Assembly: GCA_030248295.1 (NCBI GenBank)
Contig: JASANH010000626.1
Span: 2,232,001-2,296,000 of the forward strand
Direction of reading: 5' to 3'
From: Mesodorylaimus sp. YZB2_4
Taxonomy: Eukaryota > Nematoda > Enoplea > Dorylaimida > Dorylaimidae
DNA: 64,000 nt
Shown: positions 23,401 through 32,400 of the stretch, piece after piece
How positions within the stretch are numbered: position 1 is the first letter of the stretch
Layout: each line of letters opens with the position of its first letter
Program-made: the position numbers and the translations under genes
The notes under the pieces: generated by a model
Databases searched by the model: none
Told to the model about the DNA's origin: nothing
What the model saw: only the letters and a program-made list of their open reading frames with translations

Positions 23401-26400
23401 GAGCAAACAGAAAACGATGTTTATGAGTTGTTGGCCGCAGTACATTGTTGGATGGTGCAACAGAAAGTATGTTTTACAGATCGGTCAGTTGGGTACTGTA
23501 TGAAATATCTGTTGTGACTTCAGGACGAATCCGGTTTTGTCAGCTTACGAAACGTGGAGAGAACTTTAAAAGCGACTGACTGGTTTTTGCGGCATTCCGA
23601 ATTCATTTTTGAAACAATGGTGGCCAGGAATGGAGCCAAGGTAAATGCCCGTTTTTTCGTGTGCTTGGTAGTTATTTAATTAGTTATCTTTAAGGAAATG
23701 CCCACGTTGAGCCGAGCAATGCTATTGGCTATTTTGGTTTGTTACCGAGCATCGTTACGCGGACGCAACGATGGAAAAGGCCCATCCAAGAGGAAGGAAT
23801 TCGACAAGTTCGTCCTGGACCATTGCGGGGATATGTTCCATGGAAACAAGGACTATACTCTGATCCAGAAGGAAATGGATGCGTAAGTTGATGTCGACTC
23901 TTACTAAGCATACTTATCGCGATGCTCCTTTTCAGATGTCAATCAGTTTTCCTCGATTCGGTCAAGTTGCCAGAGAATGTAGCGAAGAATGCGGCATTAA
24001 AAGAGAATGTGTTTTTGATGACATTGTGCATCGAACTGCGGATTCCGCTTTTCATTATCGGTCGACCAGGCTCCTCGAAATCGTTGGCTAAGATTATTGT
24101 GGAAGACAATATGCGAGGTCACTCTTCGCCCAGTGAAGCGTATAAGCGACTGAAGCAGGTGAGGTGCAGTCTACTTGGTAGGCTTGAGTCGAAAAACCGG
24201 TTAACACCATTTCAGGCATTTATGACTTCGTTCCAATGCAGTCCACACGCGACGGCTGACGATATCGAGGGCGTATTTCGTCACGCAGCCAATCGCCAGA
24301 AAGATCGCGATCTCAGCAAGCATGTCTCGGTCGTGGTGGCCGACGAGTTATGCCTGGCTGAAGAGACATTAGCTCTGAAGTCCCTGCACGGTCTGCTGGA
24401 CGAAGGGGCACCGATTATACTTGGAGGCGGGCAAAGCCAAGAAGACGTGAATCTGCTTCGACGAGCCAGCAGAGTCGGGTTTATCGGAATTTTAAATTGG
24501 CCTCTGGATCCGGCCAAAATGAATCGCGGTCTTTTCGTCACTCGTCCTCTACCCGATCAAGCCGAATTGGTAGAAACGGCACGTCATATCTGCCAGATTG
24601 GAAAACCCGTCTATTACCACGTCGACTTCTTGATCAAGCCGCTGGTTGCTGCCTACGACGAGGTGTATATTAATCAGTGTTCCAATGATGAGACAGCGGT
24701 TTCGGATAGTCAAGGGCAAAACAAAAAGAGACGCCGACTGGAATTCTTTGGTTTGCGAGATTTCTATAGGCAAGTACTCGTAATAAGTTAAGCCTTGCTT
24801 TGTTCCCTGACTGATCGGTTGTAGTTTGATCAAAGCCGTACACGATATTGCGTATGAGAATGGCGAAGCACCCAAATATGACCAAATCTTGACCGCTGTT
24901 GTGCACAACTTCAGTGGTCGAGAAGAAAACCATGCAGTGCTCGTGTTCAACAATCGGCTGCGCAATGCGATGCCTCACCAGGTACCTGTCTGGGTGCGAA
25001 CCAGAGCGCCCTGAAATGATGCACTTCCATTGCAGATTGATGTGGTGCGTTTCTTGAGTCAGCTGGAAACAACAGCGCTGATCAGAGAAAATCTGGTGGG
25101 CTACCCAGCGAGGGGTGAAAAGAGGTACGTGAGCTGATCGTTTGACATATGCCTTTGGAGTCACTTTTGGGAGTGGAATGCAGAAAGGCGTCCAGCACTA
25201 GTCTCAGCGGTCAATTTTGACTGAAGACCGCCCTTACAGGCCTTGCCTCAATCGATATCTACTCGTATTGACCGAAAATTACGCCGCTTTGCCTCTGATT
25301 CAAAATATCGACCAGATGAAAAAAGCGGAAGTGATCTTTGGAAGCGGGTTCCCGAAGGATGTCGAGTACAGGCATATCTGCCGGAACATTAATCGAATCA
25401 AGGTTTGCATGAACAAGGGCCGACCAGTCATCTTACTGAACTCGGATCTTCTCTACGAAAGTTTGTACGATTTGTTAAATCAGGCAAGTCCTTTTATGTT
25501 TGATTTTTTTGTTGATCTCTGATCAGTTTTATTTCAGTCATTTATCCAACGAGGCGGCAAGGATTTTGTGGACTTGGGATTGGGAATCGATCGGATCAAG
25601 TGCTATGTGCACGAGAACTTTAGGTATGCGAGTAGACAAACTCATCACCTACGTCCAGCTGGGTTATCGCCCTCGTGACAATTAGTCCAGGCGCTCAACA
25701 CCCATACGACCGATCCTTGGGATTGCGCAGGTGCTTAGGCGGGGGGCTCAGGCTCTTCACATAAAACTACTTTGTCAGAGCATCAGTTGTCTATGACTGG
25801 CGAAACATTAACCCAACTGGTTGAGCCCACTAGTGCCTATCGATGAGCACATTGCTGGCTCACGAGCACGGGCACACGTTGACTGTGTGGTGATCGGCTG
25901 CGTACGAAGCACAAACGTTGCAGGCTTGTGGTCGTGGCTGAACGAAAGACAGTCTTGGAGAAATTTCCAGCGCCTTTGATCAATCGATTGGAGAAACATT
26001 TTATTTCACTGAGTTCAGAATTAACGGACATCCAGATGGGGCTGGTTAAGAGGTCGGAAGAATGGGTGACCAAATTTGTATCGTATTTTGGCAACGAGTA
26101 AGCCGTGATTTGATTGCCAGGGATGCTTAGTGATCAGCTCTGAACAGAAGGGGGTGGCCAGAGAGCAGAAAGATGAGCACGATTGCTGCTCGCGCACAGT
26201 GAGTAACCAGCCTGCCTTCCATTTCAGATGCGCTAAACCAGCGGATGCGTTCATTGGCTACCACTCGGATACTTTGGCGGCGCTTGTTGTGGATGCGGAA
26301 AGATCTAATCCACACGAGGTACGAATGCACTGTGCGATTTTGATATGCAATGACTGCACACATCTACGCTTTTCAGAAGATTGAAGAAACGATCAAGCGG

Positions 26401-29400
26401 AAGTTGTTGCAGTGCGCTACTCCAGAATCGGTTCTAAGACTTGCAAAAAGTCATCTGGCTGCAGAGGCGGAAACAATCAAGGACATTTTCTTTCATCAGC
26501 AGAATCATAGTAGTTTCGCAGATTTCCTGGCCCCCTTCCTAAATATGGAGCGAAGTGAAATGTTGGTGCAGGTAAGCTAAAACCCTGGTTACCACAATGC
26601 TGTATGTCGTCGTAGTCTGATGCATGTTTCCTTTTTCAATTTTCTTGCAGATTACCACACATTCTCGCCTGCTAACATTTATTGATATTCAAAAGATTTG
26701 TAAAACAGTGAATATCGAACCGACTCGACTGCATATGGTCAACTTGCATCGATTTGACAGCGAAGAGGAATTTTTGGCTGAACTACAGTAAGCAGAATTG
26801 TGTTTGAGTTGCATGGATGTACATACATGTTGAGATCCCTGGACTCCGGATTCCATGGGCTTTGTTATGTAATAGGTGTGTCGACCTGCACAGGAGAGGG
26901 TAGTGTGTTCGGGTTAGATACTCAAGGGAGGCGGAAACATTCCGGGTTCACATCTCTAGCTGCTACGACTGGCAGTGTTCTTGAGTGTCCAACATCCTTT
27001 CCAACATACGGCCGTCCATACGGTAGTTCTACGTGGGATATATAGAATGGCGGTCCCAATTTTATTTGTCCTAGACAACAATACGAAAACAGCAGTTCCA
27101 GTCAAGTCTTGCAATTCGTGATCGTGCAGTGCGCATATAACGAAGGAAAGGATGACAATCTTGTGGCTTCGTGTCGATTTCATTTGGAAAATTTACGAAA
27201 ACGGGTCGCCTACTCTTTGTATCCAGTTCAGCCTATTCTGATACTTTGTCTGCCGAGGAAGAAAGGTGGTTGCTTCGTTGGTAAGATCGTTTCAGTTTTG
27301 CGAGTTGATTTTGTGATGAATACAGAGTTGGATTCTAGGCTTTCAAACTGGTAGTTGGGAGTGTACTCATATCGATGACTTTAATAAAGACCAGGACGAC
27401 GTTGTCGTACGTGGCTTACTGGACATCGAGAATAAGTCCATGGCCGAGTTGTTCGAGGAATACGTGGAACGTATAGAAAACAACGAGCGGCCAGACTGCT
27501 TGAACTTCTCGCCTATCATTTTGGATTGTTTTCAATCGTCTGCAGCAACAATTCGAGATTATTCGAATCGGAAAGTGGACAGAGCTAGACTGCTGTCGGA
27601 ATGCTGGGACAGAGATGGTAAGACTGCGGGAGGTTGCTGTCAAATGGTGTCTGATTAATGCTGCTTCTGTAGAGGGTGGATTCCGCCGGATCTTGTGTCG
27701 ACGACTTTTGCCACTGTTAAAGCAGAAAGAACGAAATCGAGGATCTGGTCGAAATTGGATGCTGGAAGAAGCTGATCGCGACGATTTCATTTTTGAGAAT
27801 CGTACATATTTGTAAGTTGTTTTCAGGAAATTTTGAAACGGGAGGAATATGATGCATTTTTTTAAGCCATGCAATGCGGAAATCGATCGAACTCATGCTG
27901 ACACCAATATTGGCTGGCATGATCAGCCGCTTGGACGTGGGAGATAATTTGAATTTGCTAAACGCGGATTCTCCAGTTTGGATGACTAACTTGTGGACTC
28001 GCTTGTTCCATGACGAATCATTTCTTCCGTTTCATTACGCTAATGATTCGGAACTTTATTTTGAACAAGGCCACGATGGAGAGTTTGCGGCGAGAAAAGA
28101 GTTCGGCATCGACGACAAAGCTCCTTTCAAGACTCCATTTTTTTCGATCGTGGCTGAGAAACTGCAAGGAGCCATCATTTCGCTAGAAACAGCTCGTGGT
28201 GCGTATTAGAGTGGGATATTAGAGTGCTGTTCTATAGTCTGTTTTTTTAGAGGACGCTCGAGACGTGGAAAGAGCAGTGGTGGAAATGTTGGGTGGACAT
28301 TCGGAAATGCCCAACTGGTTCAAACACGTTTTGGAGGCTTCGAAAGACCCTGAATTCATGCAGTACTATATGACCGATATGATAAGACAGTACTACGGTT
28401 CGGAAACGCCAGTGTTGAACCAGGTGGGGCCTTCTAAGTTGTGTGTACACTTATTAGCTTGAGTGTGCTCCTTTCAGTTATTGATCAAGTGGTTGGAACG
28501 GGAGTTGACCAAGGATGACCGTTACGAGTGCAAAGTCGTGGGCGTTCATTTGGCGCACCAGCAACTGGCTCGTCGAATGCGTTGGGCGATGGACATGTTC
28601 GCATCAGCACCGGAAATACTGTCAGCTTGGAATGAATGTCAGGAGCTGACGCAAGGTGATATGGCGGTATTGAATGACTTAAGTTTGGTAAAGGATCTGA
28701 TCTTTTTTAAATCCTTTCTCTTGCATCAAGAAAAACATGCTTTTCTTCAGGAGGTCGATCTGTTTTCTGCGCGTAAAGTCTGCGATTATTTGGCATCGAC
28801 GATAGAGGAACTTGATCGCGGTGACAAAAAAGTAAAGAGGGCCAAATGGTTGAAAATCGTGGCGCAAGTGTCGCCATTGATGAAACAAGTACTGTTCGAG
28901 TTTCCATTGATCAAAGAAGTCAAGTAAGACTTGTGCTCTCTGTTCAGGTTCAATATTAAGTCTAGACTTCTTGCTTAGAGATCTTTGGTTCTGCATTGAA
29001 TTCTGTCGCTCATTTTTGACTCATGTCGATGCATCGAATTATTCGTGTGCTGTTTGGCCCATTTGGAGGGTATGCGTAAGAATTGCGAGCATTTAAGTTT
29101 ATTTTGGAATAGGCCTCGTTTCATATTTCAGTTCGCTGAACAAAACAAAGACGTTCGTGAAATAAGCTTTTGGAAAAACCTACTGAGTGGTTCCCTGGCG
29201 GCGATCACACAAGCTGCATTCAAATATTATTTCAAGTACTCGAGCTTGCATTCGACCCCGCGTATTACCAATAAATTTTATTTATTTTGTAGCTCGGACT
29301 CTGCTTTGTGCCCAGTTTGCGATGACATGATCGCCGATAAGCCACGCCTCTTGGCGTTCATGCATGTTTTGCATGAGCGGTGTTATCAACGTCTAATCGA

Positions 29401-32400
29401 GGATTTAAATCGAAGACGTTGTCCAGTTGACAGATGTCCCGAACCAGATATTGATGTCAATGGTGATGCGACGACCAGTGCAGAACTAGAGTGAGCCAGT
29501 TTTGCTTTTCTGGATTGCTGAATACCTGTCATGGACGTGTGCCTTTTTAGGAGAAGAAAAATTGGCTACAGTGCAACTAGGCGATCGCTGATGGGGTTTG
29601 TGTTGGACGTTGTCTATGAAGCATTCCAAAACAGGGACTCACCGCCGACGGAGGAAGCGATCAAGCATCTGTTGACGTACACAGCTTTCGATAGAGAAGA
29701 CGGCCAGAATGGACGGGTCTTGCCTATTTTCCCAGACAACGCTGGGGTCCAACGATCTCCAGAACTGCGATCATTCCTGTTGCAAATTATTTCTCGGCAT
29801 GAGTAAGTATTGCCTCAGTATTCTGTTTTTTCAAAAGAGAAATTGATGAGTTTTTAGCCTAAATGCGATTCTCGCTCACGTCGAGTCTGTGCTAAAGCCA
29901 TTTGCAGCGAATGAAGAGCGTGAAGCTGACGATGAGCAGGGCAAAATGGTTACAGAATTTTTGCGCATGAGCTTCGATTGCGTTGAGGTAAATTTCTGTA
30001 AACTGCTGATGTAGTTCTGTTCTCATGCCGTATTTTTAAAGGACACGTTTCACGCTAAAATGGCGGCTGAAGAAGTTGGTGGTTCGGATTTCAGTTACCT
30101 GATTTCAACGATGTCGAGCTTGTTGGAATCACCCGACAGCGAATTACCGACGTCAATTGCTTTAAGCCTGGGAGCTCAGGCTCGGTTTGTCATCTGCACG
30201 TTGGTTGATTTTGAGTGGAAGCGACGGAGGAATGTGATTAGAGATGACAGCAAATGTAAAATAAGTAGTTGTTTCAGATCGATACAAACTAGTTTGGAGT
30301 TTTGCAAGCCTTTGTAGGGCGAGACCTCTGGCAATATTTGAATCGCCTTACCACTGATTCGGGCGGCACTCAGTTTGGGGAATTGTTTGGGCACTTTTTG
30401 GCATTGCGCTATGGGCAGGACACGTTGGATCAGATTATGGGACAGGAACAGTTCGGTTCAACTGTCATGCAGCTGACTGCAGCAGAGGTAAGGTGGGCGA
30501 CAAGACAGGCAGTGGTTGCTGTGCACTACTCATGCTGCACTAGTCTGAAACGCCTGACGCATAGAAACGTGGGAGCCTACGCCGTTACAGTCTTGTGGGT
30601 TAGTCGACTTCGTCACTTTGATCCTCATAGTAAGGAGTTTCTTGAGCCGAGATAAGTCAGTATTCAATCCTGACCAAAAGATCTTCCGGCGGCATTAACG
30701 GCACACAGCGTCTGGCTGAAAGCGATGGGGGAGACTTATTACTAAAAATTCACGCTGCTTTTCTCTTTGCAGAATCGTGGTCACATTGATCCATTTGCAA
30801 TCTACGGCCCAACTTACAGTATTGTGAAGAATGCGCTGATTCAAGCACTGGCGGCCAACAATGTCGACAAGTTCAAACAGCTGATTTCTACGCAGGTACT
30901 CGTTTATTATAGTTAGATTTTTTCTTAGAAACATCAAGTTTTTTCAGCCTATGGTCAATCATCCGAAACTACCGTCGTCAGTACCGTTGTCGTTGAGCTG
31001 CGCGTTGCATGCGTGCAAATCAATCTGCTTGGAAAAGGCTGACACGACCGATCGTATCGCTGAGGCTGAAAATCTCGGCCACTATTTGGACATGAGAACC
31101 TTATTAGAACGGCTGAGTCGGATCCCCGTTGGTCATGGAGTCAGTGGATTCATCTGGCACACCATTTGCATCGTTCGCTTGCTGCCGGATGGCGGAGTCG
31201 GACAGTTTTTCAAGGATTTATTATTGACGCCGAAGGAATGCCAAGTACGAAGGATCAGAAATGTGTTGACCAAAAGGGTGCAAATGACATGACCGTTTTA
31301 GAGAGCATGGTTCCCAACTATGGACGAGGAAAGAGGGAATGATGAAACAAGTGCGAAAATCTACGGTACGGCTTCGGTTCGCCTGCTCGACGTGTTCAGT
31401 TTCAGATTAGTTTTATTTTAGAATGCGCAAACGGGCATCGATATCTTATTCAAACAGCAAAGGACGGGCGAAATTCCTATTCTCATTGCCGCCAATGCAA
31501 TGTGAAAGTCGTGCCCGTGAAAGGAAATCCAGTGTTTGAGAGGTACTGTGTATCTAGAGATTTAATTTGGTTCAACTTCAGCGAGTAATTTTAAAATATT
31601 GTTAGGATCCGCGAAGTTCAAACTGGCCATTGTTTGGGGCCAACGAGCAAGTCGGCGAAGCCAGTTGACCAGATGAGCAATGCGAGTGTGGATGTCCTGC
31701 TGACTCGATGCGTGTTGCACGCGACCATGTTTGGGGCAGCGTTGTACAAAGGAATCGAGGTACAAGGGTTCGAAGTTTCTTGTTTTCATTCAAACACTTG
31801 TCCTTGCAGGATGTGATTCCTATGATAACTCCATCAATTCAAGATCAAGACCTGTATCAGTTTTTGGTAGACCATTTTGAGCGTGACATTTTATTGCTGT
31901 CAGGATACTTTGGCTGCACATTCGACGACACGCTCTTGCTGCTACATCAAATGCTGCGCCTATGGATTGAGGGCCAAGGTAGAATATGGATTGGTGTCTA
32001 CTTTTATTGGGGTCGACTCAATTGACCTGATTGATGCCTAATTTAGCCTACAAAAATGCCTTCTCATTTGCAGCTGGTCCATCCAGAAAAACCGAATGGG
32101 ATAGTCAAGAAGATCGCGTCGCCTGGGAGAAAAAATTTCGCGAAAAAGTCACAAAGCGTGTGGTTGTGGTAAGCTATGATTTGCTATGGTAATTATCTCT
32201 TATGCGATTCCTTAATTTTTAAGGAGAATCGTTCTTTGATAGCGGCGGCTCGTCAGAAGATTATTGAGAGTGGAGGTAGGCTTGAGCACTCCTCGGTTTC
32301 TGTCTTTTTCCAGTCGCATACCTATTCACCCAGGCGTAGTTTTTGAACGAGGGAAATATACCAATATAACTGCATACTTGTTTTGCATAAGGGAACTCAT

